This document shows, in pieces, positions 1 through 7,308 of a stretch of 64,000 nt of DNA (position 1 is the first letter of the stretch; each line of letters opens with the position of its first letter). The notes beneath the pieces were generated by a model. The model ran no database searches. It was not told the origin of the DNA and was given only the letters and a program-made list of their open reading frames with translations. This stretch comes from Bacteroidota bacterium (GTDB lineage: Bacteria; Bacteroidota; Bacteroidia; Bacteroidales; PUMT01): positions 1 through 64,000 of the forward strand of contig PWHJ01000088.1 in NCBI GenBank assembly GCA_003554865.1. Reading direction: 5' to 3'. The translations under genes and the position numbers were made by a program.

Positions 1-55
1 CAATGGCAACTTTTGCCTTAAATTTTGCTGAATGTTTTTTCCTTTTTGACTTCAT
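1..55 (-). CDS. IS3-family transposase OrfA, N-terminus only
   Basis: The minus strand starts with ATG at base 55 and reads MKSKRKKHSAKFKAKVAI before leaving the window. A basic start followed by S-x-x-F-K-A-K-V-A is the classic N-terminus of IS3/IS911-type OrfA proteins, which carry the helix-turn-helix that binds the IS ends. Only 18 residues are visible, so it cannot be said whether the transposase is intact or whether OrfB follows. Confidence 0.6.
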   Translation of the reverse strand, partial: MKSKRKKHSAKFKAKVAI

Positions 56-141
56 AATTCACTTGGTTAAATTTACAAATATTAAACTTAACCAGTGGTT
101 TTAAAAATAGGGAGTATTATAGTCGGGTAAAGGACTGACCA
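1..141 (-). mobile_element. left end of an IS3-family insertion sequence, cut by the window edge
   Basis: The first 55 bases on the minus strand encode the start of an IS3-type OrfA. About 85 bases upstream the minus strand reads TGGTCAGTCC, beginning with the TG dinucleotide typical of IS3-family ends, so the element may end near base 141. The outer boundary is inferred: the other end lies outside the window and no target-site duplication can be checked. Confidence 0.4.
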
Positions 142-247
142 CCCTGGAATGATATTTTTCAATATTTAGTGGAGCCAGAAACCACTTAAATAAACGGGGC
201 GTAATCGAAAAGCCTTATGAGTAGAGCAATAAAAAAATTTCAAAGTA

Positions 248-649
248 ATGAAAAAAGCAAAACTTGCATTAATTTCAGTTATTTTGGGTCTTATTGTACT
301 TTCCAGTCTTTCAAGTTGTACCGCACACAGGCGAACAATGAGAGAACCAAACGCTAGGGTGGAATTTAAAAAAGATGATTTTGCTTTGTCAGACCAGGTT
401 ACTGCAGAAGCAAAGACAACCAGGGTGTTTGGCATTGATTTCAGGAGATTGTTTGACAGAAGGAGCGGCAATTATTCTACCCCTTATGTTGAGACAGGTT
501 TAAGTTTGGCCAGTATTCCGATAATTGGCAATGTGGTAAGGGACAGGGAGTCGGAATACGCAATTTACGAGTTAATGAGAGACAACCCCGGATATGATGT
601 TGTTTTTTCCCGCAGTTTGAAAGAAGGCAAACCAGATACCTTTTTATAG
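248..649 (+). CDS. small lipoprotein, probably frameshifted at its 3' end
   Basis: The product has a signal peptide with a lipobox (LSSC, Cys at about residue 24), so it is predicted to be a lipid-anchored envelope protein. The body has FGIDFRRLF and a YELMRDNPGYDVVF segment, resembling small Bacteroidetes lipoproteins of unknown function that, from memory, end in ...ARLGKL. Here the frame stops at 649 just after a run of five T (641-645). Adding one T lets translation continue as FFIVVITDVKATARLGRLD and stop at 697-699, giving the expected type of C-terminus. So the gene either carries a real one-base deletion or the run was misread. No function is known. Confidence 0.65.
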   Translation: MKKAKLALISVILGLIVLSSLSSCTAHRRTMREPNARVEFKKDDFALSDQVTAEAKTTRVFGIDFRRLFDRRSGNYSTPYVETGLSLASIPIIGNVVRDRESEYAIYELMRDNPGYDVVFSRSLKEGKPDTFL

Positions 650-814
650 TTGTTATAACCGATGTGAAAGCTACTGCAAGGCTCGGCAGACTGGACTAAA
701 CAATAGTGGTAACCGGGGCCGGGAAATAGATAAGTAAAGAGTAAGGTATCAGGTACTTTATTTGCAGCTTTTTTTGTGAAGGTTAGGATTTTTTATTCTT
801 TGACCTTTGTGATC

Positions 815-822
815 TATATTTG
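815..822 (+). promoter_or_regulatory. -7 promoter element TATATTTG
   Basis: The sequence matches the Bacteroidetes -7 consensus TAnnTTTG exactly and lies 53 bases before the ATG of the outer-membrane protein gene at 876. No well-spaced -33 TTG is obvious, so the call rests on the -7 box alone. Confidence 0.4.
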
Positions 823-875
823 TGTGTTTAGTCTTACCCGTTTGATTTTACTAAATAATTAAAAATAAATAAATT

Positions 876-1463
876 ATGCAAACAAAGAAAGCGCTTATAA
901 CTGCTCTTTTGCTTACGGTCTTTTTAGGAGCCGCATCTCAGGAGAACAGGATGTGGCTGAGTGGTACCCTGCAATTATCGGGCGAAGATACCGGCAGGGG
1001 AAGGGAGTCATCAGTTACCCTGTTGCCTGAGTTTGGCTATTATCTTAATGGCAACTGGTCGGTTGGGGGAAGGGTTGGTTTTACATCCACCAGAACTGAG
1101 CAGGCTAATGATACTCGCCGGGAGACACAAACGTCAATAGTTCCTTTTGCCCGCTATGTTTTTGCCGAACCTGGCAATTTCAGGCTTTTCGCACAGGGAG
1201 AACTTCCCGTAAATATTCATGGTGGCAGGGATTTTGACGGAAGTTCAATGGATGTTTCAAGCACGGCCGGTTTGAATCTTCGCCCGGGACTGCATTATGC
1301 GATAAACGAGAGATGGGGGTTCAACATGCTGATGCCATCGGTTTTTACATACCTTAATGACACTGATGGTGACAGTTTTTTTGAGTTTGGCATAAATGAC
1401 GGATATACCGTGCAGCAATACCTTCTAAGCACTAATATCGGTTTTACTTTTACACTAAGATAG
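876..1463 (+). CDS. outer-membrane beta-barrel protein
   Basis: The 195-residue product begins with a cleavable signal peptide (MQTKKALITALLLTVFLGAAS) and continues as alternating amphipathic strands rich in Gly, Tyr and Phe, for example FGYYLNGNWSVGGRVGF. It ends in FTFTLR, close to the terminal aromatic signature of barrel proteins. The size and pattern fit the eight-stranded OmpW/OmpX-like OMP_b-brl proteins common in Bacteroidota. It stands alone, with a -7 promoter element upstream and a hairpin over its stop codon. No ligand or role can be assigned. Confidence 0.75.
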   Translation: MQTKKALITALLLTVFLGAASQENRMWLSGTLQLSGEDTGRGRESSVTLLPEFGYYLNGNWSVGGRVGFTSTRTEQANDTRRETQTSIVPFARYVFAEPGNFRLFAQGELPVNIHGGRDFDGSSMDVSSTAGLNLRPGLHYAINERWGFNMLMPSVFTYLNDTDGDSFFEFGINDGYTVQQYLLSTNIGFTFTLR

Positions 1464-1483
1464 ATCTCTCCCGGGATCTATCT
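1458..1483. terminator. bidirectional hairpin between convergent genes
   Basis: AGATAGATC (1458-1466) pairs perfectly with GATCTATCT (1475-1483) around an 8-base loop. The stem spans the stop codons of both the barrel gene and the convergent binding-protein gene. Only short T tracts follow, so termination is plausible rather than certain. Confidence 0.5.
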
Positions 1484-2656
1484 TTCACTCCATCGGGGAG
1501 CAGGGTACCTGGGCTCAGCTGTGGCGAATTCTTCCGGCCATACTACGGCTCTTTTGCCGTCCTGCCACTGTATTATAACTCCCGTGTTTGCAATTTGGTA
1601 ACCTCTCTCATCCACGGCAAAATTGCCAAATATAGTTTGGGTCTCAAGTTCGAGAAGCTCATCACGAATCATATCGGAATCAAGAGTTCCGGCTTTTTCT
1701 ATGGCTTCTCTCAAGATCATACAGCTTCCGTAACCCCCTGCAGCATGAAAGCTTGGTTCCATATCGAATTTTTCGCGGTAGGATTCCACAAACTCATCAA
1801 TACCTGGATAGGGCAGAGTGGGCTCCCATGCTGAGAGTCCGTAGACGTATTCGGCTGCTTCTCCCAGCTCTTGCTGAAAATCATCGACCGCCCCTGATGT
1901 GCCGAACATTTTTACGTTAACATCCAGTTCTTTCATCTGACTTACAACGGTAATAAAATCTCCGAGAGCCGAAGCTGCCATTCCCATAACTTCAATATTT
2001 TCCTCCTGCACCTTTTTCAAAATGTTGGAAAAATCTTCGGTGCCTGAAGTGTATGTTTCATGGATCAAAACCTCCATGCCCTTTTCTCTTGCAAGGTCTG
2101 CCGCGCCGGTGCCTGCAGCTTTAGGGAAAAGCTCATCCTCCTGGATTACACCAACTCTTGTGAGGCCTTCCTCGTGACCCATTTCTATAAGTCCAGCAAG
2201 GAACAGTTCGGCGGGTGGCAGTACCATAAACAGGTATTCCCTTCCCTGTTCCCATATTGAAGTTGTGGCGGCAAGAGGAGAAATGTGGACCTGATTGTGT
2301 TTTTCGGTTACCGGTGCTACTGCTTCGGTTAGCGTGGAGCCGTAAGGGCCCATTATAAGGTCTACCTCGTCTTCGGTGATGAGTTTTTCATATAGCTTTA
2401 TTGCGGTGTCTGAGTCGGATTTATCGTTGTATATGATAAACTCAACGTCTCTTCCCAGAATACCGCCTTTTTCATTTATATGTTTTTCAAAAAGCAGGTA
2501 TCCGTTGCGTGCGGCTGTCCCTTGCGTAGAATAAGCCCCGGTTTCGGACATTGTCGCACCTATCCTTATCGGGGGCTCTTCCTGAACAAGCCTGTTTACA
2601 ACAAAGACAATTACTACTACCAGCAAGACAATAAAAAACAAAGATTTTGATCTCAT
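1478..2656 (-). CDS. ABC-type amino-acid (Leu/Ile/Val-like) substrate-binding protein
   Basis: The 392-residue protein has an N-terminal hydrophobic segment (residues 5-20) followed by the type I periplasmic-binding fold of the LivJ/Peripla_BP_6 family. Typical landmarks are IRIGATMSETGAYSTQG at the start of the domain, INEKGGILGRDVEF, DLIMGPYGSTLTEAVAPV and the C-terminal GNFAVDERG. No cysteine lipobox is present, so it is probably held by an uncleaved N-terminal helix or secreted. The usual permease and ATPase genes (livHMGF) are absent on either side, making it an orphan. It might serve a distant transporter or a receptor; the ligand is unknown. Confidence 0.8.
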   Translation of the reverse strand: MRSKSLFFIVLLVVVIVFVVNRLVQEEPPIRIGATMSETGAYSTQGTAARNGYLLFEKHINEKGGILGRDVEFIIYNDKSDSDTAIKLYEKLITEDEVDLIMGPYGSTLTEAVAPVTEKHNQVHISPLAATTSIWEQGREYLFMVLPPAELFLAGLIEMGHEEGLTRVGVIQEDELFPKAAGTGAADLAREKGMEVLIHETYTSGTEDFSNILKKVQEENIEVMGMAASALGDFITVVSQMKELDVNVKMFGTSGAVDDFQQELGEAAEYVYGLSAWEPTLPYPGIDEFVESYREKFDMEPSFHAAGGYGSCMILREAIEKAGTLDSDMIRDELLELETQTIFGNFAVDERGYQIANTGVIIQWQDGKRAVVWPEEFATAEPRYPAPRWSER

Positions 2657-2838
2657 AATATCTTAATTTTAAAATGTGTAGCTTAAGGAAAAAATTATTT
2701 TGATTCTGCAATATATAAAAAAGATTATAAATCGTAAATTTCCGCCCCGGTTAACGAAATTAACTGATTTTAAATTTAATAATTTTACCCCTGTGCCGAC
2801 AGGCTGATTAGAGGTTGGATTTTTTAACAGCTAAAGAA

Positions 2839-3753
2839 ATGGATTATTCAAATATTCTTCAGGAGGTTTATGAAAAGGTAAGCAAAGAGGAGGGTCGGGG
2901 AGGGGTGGCCTCTTACATCCCGGAACTTGCAAAAGTAGATCCCCTCAAATTCGGTGTTTTTTTTAAGGAAATTAATGGCAGGGATTTTGGTATGGGAGAC
3001 TTTGATGAGAAATTTTCAATCCAGAGTATTGCCAAAGTTGCTTCGCTTTGTCTGGCTTACAAAATGCTTGGAGAAAAAATATGGGAGAGAATGGGTGTAG
3101 AACCTTCCGGTACACCCTTTAATTCACTTGTTCAGCTTGAATCTGACAGGGGTGTGCCGAGGAATCCCTTTATAAATGCCGGAGCAATAGTTATTTGTGA
3201 TATACTTATAGGTGAGCTTAACAATCCTGAGGAAGATCTCTTGTCTTTTATGCGGGAAATTTCCGATAATTCCTCAATAAGTTTTTCAGAAAATATTGCT
3301 GAATCAGAAAAATCAACCGGTTACAGAAATGTTGCACTTTGCAATTTTATTAAATCGTTCGGTAATATTGAGAACAGTCCGGAAAAAGTTATAGATTTTT
3401 ACTTCAAGCTTTGTTCGATAGAAATGAGTTGCAGGGAAATATCCTGTGCCTTTTTGTTTCTGGCAAATGGCGGCAGGAAAATATCCGACAATAAACAGAT
3501 ATTAAGCGAAAGCCAGACAAAACGCACCAATGCTATAATGCAGAGCTGCGGATTATATGATGAGTCGGGAGAATTCACCTTTAAGGTAGGATTGCCCGGT
3601 AAAAGCGGAGTTGGAGGCGGTATTCTGGCGATCCATCCATATAAATATGCCGTTACCCTTTGGAGTCCAAAGCTTAACAGTAAGGGAAATTCCTACAAGG
3701 GGATGAGGTTTCTTGAATTGTTTACAACCAAAGCAAGGTCTTCCATATTTTAA
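2839..3753 (+). CDS. glsA: glutaminase A
   Basis: The product converts L-glutamine to glutamate and ammonia in the cytoplasm. It has the beta-lactamase-like glutaminase fold with the catalytic S-x-x-K motif (FSIQSIAKVAS), the conserved PRNPFINAGAI segment and the C-terminal GLPGKSGVGGGI loop. With the ATG at 2839 (MDYSNILQEVYEKV) the protein is 304 residues, the usual family length; a TTG at 2815 in the same frame would add eight residues but gives no family match. The stop overlaps the convergent pyruvate kinase stop by four bases (TTAA, 3750-3753). The promoter is not clear. Confidence 0.92.
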   Translation: MDYSNILQEVYEKVSKEEGRGGVASYIPELAKVDPLKFGVFFKEINGRDFGMGDFDEKFSIQSIAKVASLCLAYKMLGEKIWERMGVEPSGTPFNSLVQLESDRGVPRNPFINAGAIVICDILIGELNNPEEDLLSFMREISDNSSISFSENIAESEKSTGYRNVALCNFIKSFGNIENSPEKVIDFYFKLCSIEMSCREISCAFLFLANGGRKISDNKQILSESQTKRTNAIMQSCGLYDESGEFTFKVGLPGKSGVGGGILAIHPYKYAVTLWSPKLNSKGNSYKGMRFLELFTTKARSSIF

Positions 3754-5171
3754 TGTTTCTGGTTCGAGAGTAAGTTCTGGGCAGTGCTGACTTCCACGAA
3801 TGAGGGCCCCGCTTTCTTGCCGAAGTTTCCTGCCAGCACTGCAATCAGGTCACCGGGGTTTATTTCCCCTTTTTTAATAAGACGGTTAAGTGTAGCGTGA
3901 AGAAACTCCTTTTTGGATGTTTCCACTTCCATGAAGTCAGGGTATACACCATAGTTCAAAGCCAGCTCCCTTACTACTCGCATTTCATAGCATTGGGCAA
4001 ATATTGGTACTTTGCCCCGGTAAGCTGAAATGTACCTGGCGGTTTTACCTGTATCGGTATCGGTTATAACCGCTTTTGTGTTTAGCTCCGGAACAGTTCG
4101 TATGGCGGTCTTTGAAAGAAAAACCGATATTTCGTTTTCGTGTGGCATTACATCTTGTTCTAAAAGGGCAGGTTTGCTGCTTTCCGCTTCATGTGCTGTT
4201 TTACTCATTATCTCTACCGCCTGGACAGGATAGGAGCCGTAAGCGGTTTCGCCGCTCAGCATGATGGCGTCTGCACCGGAAAAAACGGCATTTGCTACAT
4301 CACTTACCTCTGCTCTGGTGGGCCTGGGGTTTTTAATCATGCTGTGAAGCATTTGTGTGGCTATAATCACCGCTTTTTTCCTGCGTATACACTTGTTTAT
4401 TATCATGTTCTGTACAACCGGTATACGCTCGGCGGGCAATTCAATTGCCAGATCGCCGCGTGCTACCATGATGCCGTAAACATGGTCGAGGATCTCGTCA
4501 ATATTATTCAGTCCTTCCTGGTTTTCGATCTTGGCTATTATCTTAACCGGACTTTTGTGCCTGTTAAGAATACGTTGTATTGCAAGTACATCTTCCTTGT
4601 TACGCACAAAAGAGTGGGCAATAAAGTCGATATTCTGTTTTATGGCAAGATCAATGAATTCCAGATCTTTGTCACTCAGGGAAGGAAGACTGATACTGGT
4701 TCCGGGCAGGTTTACGCTTTTGCGGGGCTTTATTACACCCGAATTTTTGGCACTGCACAGAAGGTGGTCTTCGTGTTTTTCTTCGATAATAAGTTCAATG
4801 GCCCCGTCGTCTATCATTATGGTTTTGCCCTCATCCATTTGAGTTACAAAATCGCTGAAGTTTACATATACCTGATCTTCGTCAGTCGGGCGGGTGGGAT
4901 CACCTTTTACTTTTACCCGGTCTCCCTGTTTGATCTTGTATGTATATGAAGATTCTGTTGTTCGTATTTCTGGTCCTTTTGTATCAATTAAAACTGCGAT
5001 CTTGCTTGAGACTTTTCTGATGTTTTCAATTATTTTAAGCGACTGATTTGTGTTTTGGTGAGCCGTGTTAAGGCGTACAACATTCATTCCGGCATCATGA
5101 AGCTCCTTGAGGAATTTCGTGTCACATTTGTTGTCGGATATGGTTGCAACTATTTTGGTGAGCTTTTCCAT
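3750..5171 (-). CDS. pyk: pyruvate kinase
   Basis: This enzyme makes pyruvate and ATP from phosphoenolpyruvate and ADP, the last step of glycolysis. The 473-residue protein shows the family signatures in order: TKIVATISDN at the start, MNVVRLNTAHQ, VLIDTKGPEIRT, the metal- and substrate-binding IIAKIENQEGLNNIDEIL, the GIMVARGDLAIELP box and ATQMLHSMIKNPRPTRAEVSDVANAV. The C-terminal allosteric-type domain ends GPSFVEVSTAQNLL. It is a single-gene unit: convergent with glsA and divergent from the membrane protein at 5328, with a TACCTTTG box on its own strand upstream. Confidence 0.97.
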   Translation of the reverse strand: MEKLTKIVATISDNKCDTKFLKELHDAGMNVVRLNTAHQNTNQSLKIIENIRKVSSKIAVLIDTKGPEIRTTESSYTYKIKQGDRVKVKGDPTRPTDEDQVYVNFSDFVTQMDEGKTIMIDDGAIELIIEEKHEDHLLCSAKNSGVIKPRKSVNLPGTSISLPSLSDKDLEFIDLAIKQNIDFIAHSFVRNKEDVLAIQRILNRHKSPVKIIAKIENQEGLNNIDEILDHVYGIMVARGDLAIELPAERIPVVQNMIINKCIRRKKAVIIATQMLHSMIKNPRPTRAEVSDVANAVFSGADAIMLSGETAYGSYPVQAVEIMSKTAHEAESSKPALLEQDVMPHENEISVFLSKTAIRTVPELNTKAVITDTDTGKTARYISAYRGKVPIFAQCYEMRVVRELALNYGVYPDFMEVETSKKEFLHATLNRLIKKGEINPGDLIAVLAGNFGKKAGPSFVEVSTAQNLLSNQKH

Positions 5172-5216
5172 AGGGTTATCTTTTGTGATACTTTATCCAG
5201 TATATTGATTACAAGG

Positions 5217-5224
5217 CAAAGGTA
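5217..5224 (-). promoter_or_regulatory. -7 promoter element for pyk
   Basis: On the minus strand the sequence is TACCTTTG, an exact TAnnTTTG match, 45 bases before the pyk ATG. No -33 TTG at the usual spacing was found. Confidence 0.35.
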
Positions 5225-5309
5225 CAATTTTATTGAAAAATTGACGGAGACAATTTTTCATGTAAACGGTTTATCTTTTTGTTTGATTAACCAGACGGAA
5301 AATTTAACG

Positions 5310-5317
5310 TATATTTG
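5310..5317 (+). promoter_or_regulatory. -7 promoter element for the membrane protein at 5328
   Basis: TATATTTG matches TAnnTTTG exactly and ends 10 bases before the ATG at 5328. A TTTG lies at 5282-5285, 24 bases upstream of the box, slightly further than the usual spacing. The position argues for translation from 5328 or 5346 and against an upstream in-frame ATG at 5055, which lies inside pyk. Confidence 0.4.
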
Positions 5318-5327
5318 TTTAGTTAAC

Positions 5328-6260
5328 ATGTCAGATATTTTTTTTATGGATTACAAAGCTTTATTCGGATTTATAAGGAGGTTCACATTTCTTCATCTTA
5401 TCAGTTACGGGTTGTTTGCTTCCATATTTCTGATTATTCAGAAATCCATGCTGCCGGCACAGAAAGAGGCATTAGAGTTTTATGAGGTTTACCGTTCGGT
5501 AAACTTTCCGGTTCTTGGTACAGAGTTATTGCGCGGTGTTATTACCGCTTTGATACTATCTCCATTTTACCGTATAATAGTGTCGAACAAATATTCTTTT
5601 CCGATTCTTTTCGGCGCTTTATGGGGACTGGCAATTTTAGGCTCACTGGCACCCTTTCCCGGCTCCATTGAGGGGATGATCTACACTCAGGCCTCCGTTA
5701 GAGAGCATTTAATGATTCTGCTGGTAAGTGCATTGCAAATGCTTTTGCTTTGCGGATTTTTACTGGAATGGGAAAAACTTCTTGGAACAGCAGATACCTA
5801 CAGGGAAGAAAATCCGGTAACCTTTAAGCCTAAGGAGATTACCGGTTATGCAATGCGTTTTACAGTACTTTACGTTGTAATTTATGGTTTGGTCGGTATA
5901 CTTTTCTTTTTTATTCAGGATTATGAGGCAATGCTTGAAACCGGCGAGCGGTTTTCTCAGTTCAGAGCAACTGATCATCCACTGGTAGCTTTTGCCATAC
6001 CCATTCAGATATTTCGGGGTGCTTTGCTGGCACTGCTGATCTATCCTTTTTACAATATGATAATGAATGCAGCAAAGGGATGGTTGTTGTTGTTTCTTTT
6101 ATTTTTCGGTCTCACTGTCGTTAGCTCACCGGTTTTTCTGCCTTCGGTCTTGTCCGAGCCGGCTGAAAGCTTAATTGCAGGAACACCCGAGGCAGTCGTT
6201 CAGATTCTGCTTTTTTCATGGCTGATGTTTAAGTGGGAAAAGAGAGTCAGAAAGAGTTAA
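5328..6260 (+). CDS. eight-helix membrane protein with two homologous halves
   Basis: The 310-residue protein (start MSDIFF; an ATG at 5346 is possible) is almost entirely hydrophobic. The two halves repeat the same layout: FIRRFTFLHLISYGLFASIF matches MRFTVLYVVIYGLVGILFFF, ELLRGVITALILSPFYRII matches QIFRGALLALLIYPFYNMI, and LLEWEK matches FKWEKR at the end of each half. Each half has about four membrane segments, so the protein looks like a tandem duplication of a four-helix unit, as in many transporters. No known family is recognised and the substrate is unknown. It is probably transcribed alone from the box at 5310. Confidence 0.7.
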   Translation: MSDIFFMDYKALFGFIRRFTFLHLISYGLFASIFLIIQKSMLPAQKEALEFYEVYRSVNFPVLGTELLRGVITALILSPFYRIIVSNKYSFPILFGALWGLAILGSLAPFPGSIEGMIYTQASVREHLMILLVSALQMLLLCGFLLEWEKLLGTADTYREENPVTFKPKEITGYAMRFTVLYVVIYGLVGILFFFIQDYEAMLETGERFSQFRATDHPLVAFAIPIQIFRGALLALLIYPFYNMIMNAAKGWLLLFLLFFGLTVVSSPVFLPSVLSEPAESLIAGTPEAVVQILLFSWLMFKWEKRVRKS

Positions 6261-6324
6261 AAAACCAAAAGTATTCCGGTCAACTTGTACGGGTTATCAA
6301 TTAATAACTAAATTTCATTAAATT

Positions 6325-6834
6325 ATGAAGGCATTAATTTTTTTATTTACCGCATTTATCGTATTTGGATCTTTTGCCGGCTGCGGTTCAAGGACAACCG
6401 AAGAAGCAAGGGAGGCTGCTGATGAAGCTACTTCTGAGATGGAAGTAACCCATGAAGAACCTGCTCCTATGAGTGCTGCTGAATACGCAAGTAAAGCTCT
6501 GAAAGCTTTCCAGGATCAAGATCTGGATAAAGTGAAGGAGCTGGTGCAGCCAACTTTGGCTTATTATGTTGACGAAGAGTATGTAGAAGACAGAAGCAGG
6601 CATGTTGAAGGTTGGGATGGGGAAATCAGAGGAGTAAAATACAAAAAAGACACCAGAACAGGCTTGCCTCTGGCTGTGGTTTATTATGCCGACAAAGACG
6701 AGGATAACATTTTGGTTCACATACTTGACTGGATGGGTGACGAATGGCATGCAATGGGCGGAGCCTGGGGATTTGAAGAAAAAACAAGAGAGGAGTTCGA
6801 GAGTTATGCAGATAACATGGAAGATCTCGATTAA
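6325..6834 (+). CDS. lipoprotein of unknown function
   Basis: The signal peptide ends in a lipobox (SFAGC, Cys at about residue 20), so the mature protein should be lipid-anchored in the envelope. An acidic Ala/Glu-rich linker (EEAREAADEATSEMEV) precedes a globular domain from about residue 50, with AAEYASKALKAFQDQDLDKV followed by a strand-rich half (LPLAVVYYADKDEDNILVHILDWMGDEWHAMGG). The second half is reminiscent of NTF2-like or DUF4878-type folds that follow a short helical start; this is only a shape impression. It ends in a four-base overlap (TTAA) with the convergent small membrane protein. Confidence 0.6.
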   Translation: MKALIFLFTAFIVFGSFAGCGSRTTEEAREAADEATSEMEVTHEEPAPMSAAEYASKALKAFQDQDLDKVKELVQPTLAYYVDEEYVEDRSRHVEGWDGEIRGVKYKKDTRTGLPLAVVYYADKDEDNILVHILDWMGDEWHAMGGAWGFEEKTREEFESYADNMEDLD

Positions 6835-7016
6835 AGTTTTTTTAGTTGTTTTAAAATCATAATGACAAAAAAACTAAAACCAATAACTCCCAGCAATGAA
6901 GCAGTAATTTTCCAAAGTATAAAATCACCTCCAATACCTTTTGTAATAAAAATGTATCCTGAAAGCAAAAGAAATAGGAGATTTAGAAATAATGCTATAA
7001 TTATCTTATTACCCAT
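6831..7016 (-). CDS. small two-helix membrane protein
   Basis: The 61-residue product has two long hydrophobic stretches (residues 4-24 and 33-55) joined by a short Lys/Gly loop, and ends in basic residues (LKQLKKL). It starts 14 bases after a decayed glycine-zipper peptide reading on the same strand. A small hydrophobic protein behind a glycine-zipper peptide resembles a peptide-plus-immunity pair, but this is speculation. The stop codon shares TTAA with the convergent lipoprotein gene. Confidence 0.45.
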   Translation of the reverse strand: MGNKIIIALFLNLLFLLLSGYIFITKGIGGDFILWKITASLLGVIGFSFFVIMILKQLKKL

Positions 7017-7029
7017 AATAATATATTTT

Positions 7030-7204
7030 TTAACATGCTGCAGCTGCTCCGGTTAGCCCTCCGGAAATTCCACCTACAATAAGACCTGCTTTAGTACCCA
7101 ATCAGAGGAACTACAGATCCTGCAGCTGCGCCGGATAATGCACCTAATTGCTTTTATAAACTTCATCAAATTTTGCCTGCCAAAGTCTGATGGGGTCATT
7201 CCAG
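7030..7204 (-). pseudogene. remnant of a small glycine-zipper peptide gene
   Basis: Reading the minus strand across two frame changes gives IWNDPIRLWQAKFDEVYKSN, then LGALSGAAAGSVVPLIG, then TKAGLIVGGISGGLTGAAAAC and a stop at 7030. The small-residue G-x-x-x-G pattern is like glycine-zipper peptides such as class II bacteriocins or pore formers. No single frame is open across the region, so it is decayed or mis-sequenced. The upstream part overlaps a degenerate copy of the dispersed repeat, so the first segment may not be native coding sequence. Confidence 0.35.
7163..7200 (-). repeat. degenerate copy of the MNPHQPLADKI dispersed repeat
   Basis: On the minus strand this reads AATGACCCCATCAGACTTTG followed by GCAGGCAAAATTTGATGA. 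Compared with the intact copies at 29391, 42259 and 55194 it has two single-base deletions and a few substitutions. Allowing for these, it would encode MNPHQTLAGKI. Confidence 0.6.
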
Positions 7205-7308
7205 ATTTCTGTTCAGGCAATTTTGATGTAAAAATAACTGAAAGACATTATTTATAACTAAAATATGTTTTTTTTATATTTACCCAAAAACCTGAAAAAT
7301 ATAATTCT

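Noticed and set aside
4191-4949. A 252-codon plus-strand open frame inside pyruvate kinase
   Set aside because: It is antisense to pyk, has no start signal and the composition follows the complementary codons of pyk.
5055-5327. Extension of the membrane-protein frame upstream to 5055
   Set aside because: The extension overlaps the 5' end of pyk on the other strand, lacks membrane-protein character and lies upstream of the promoter box at 5310.
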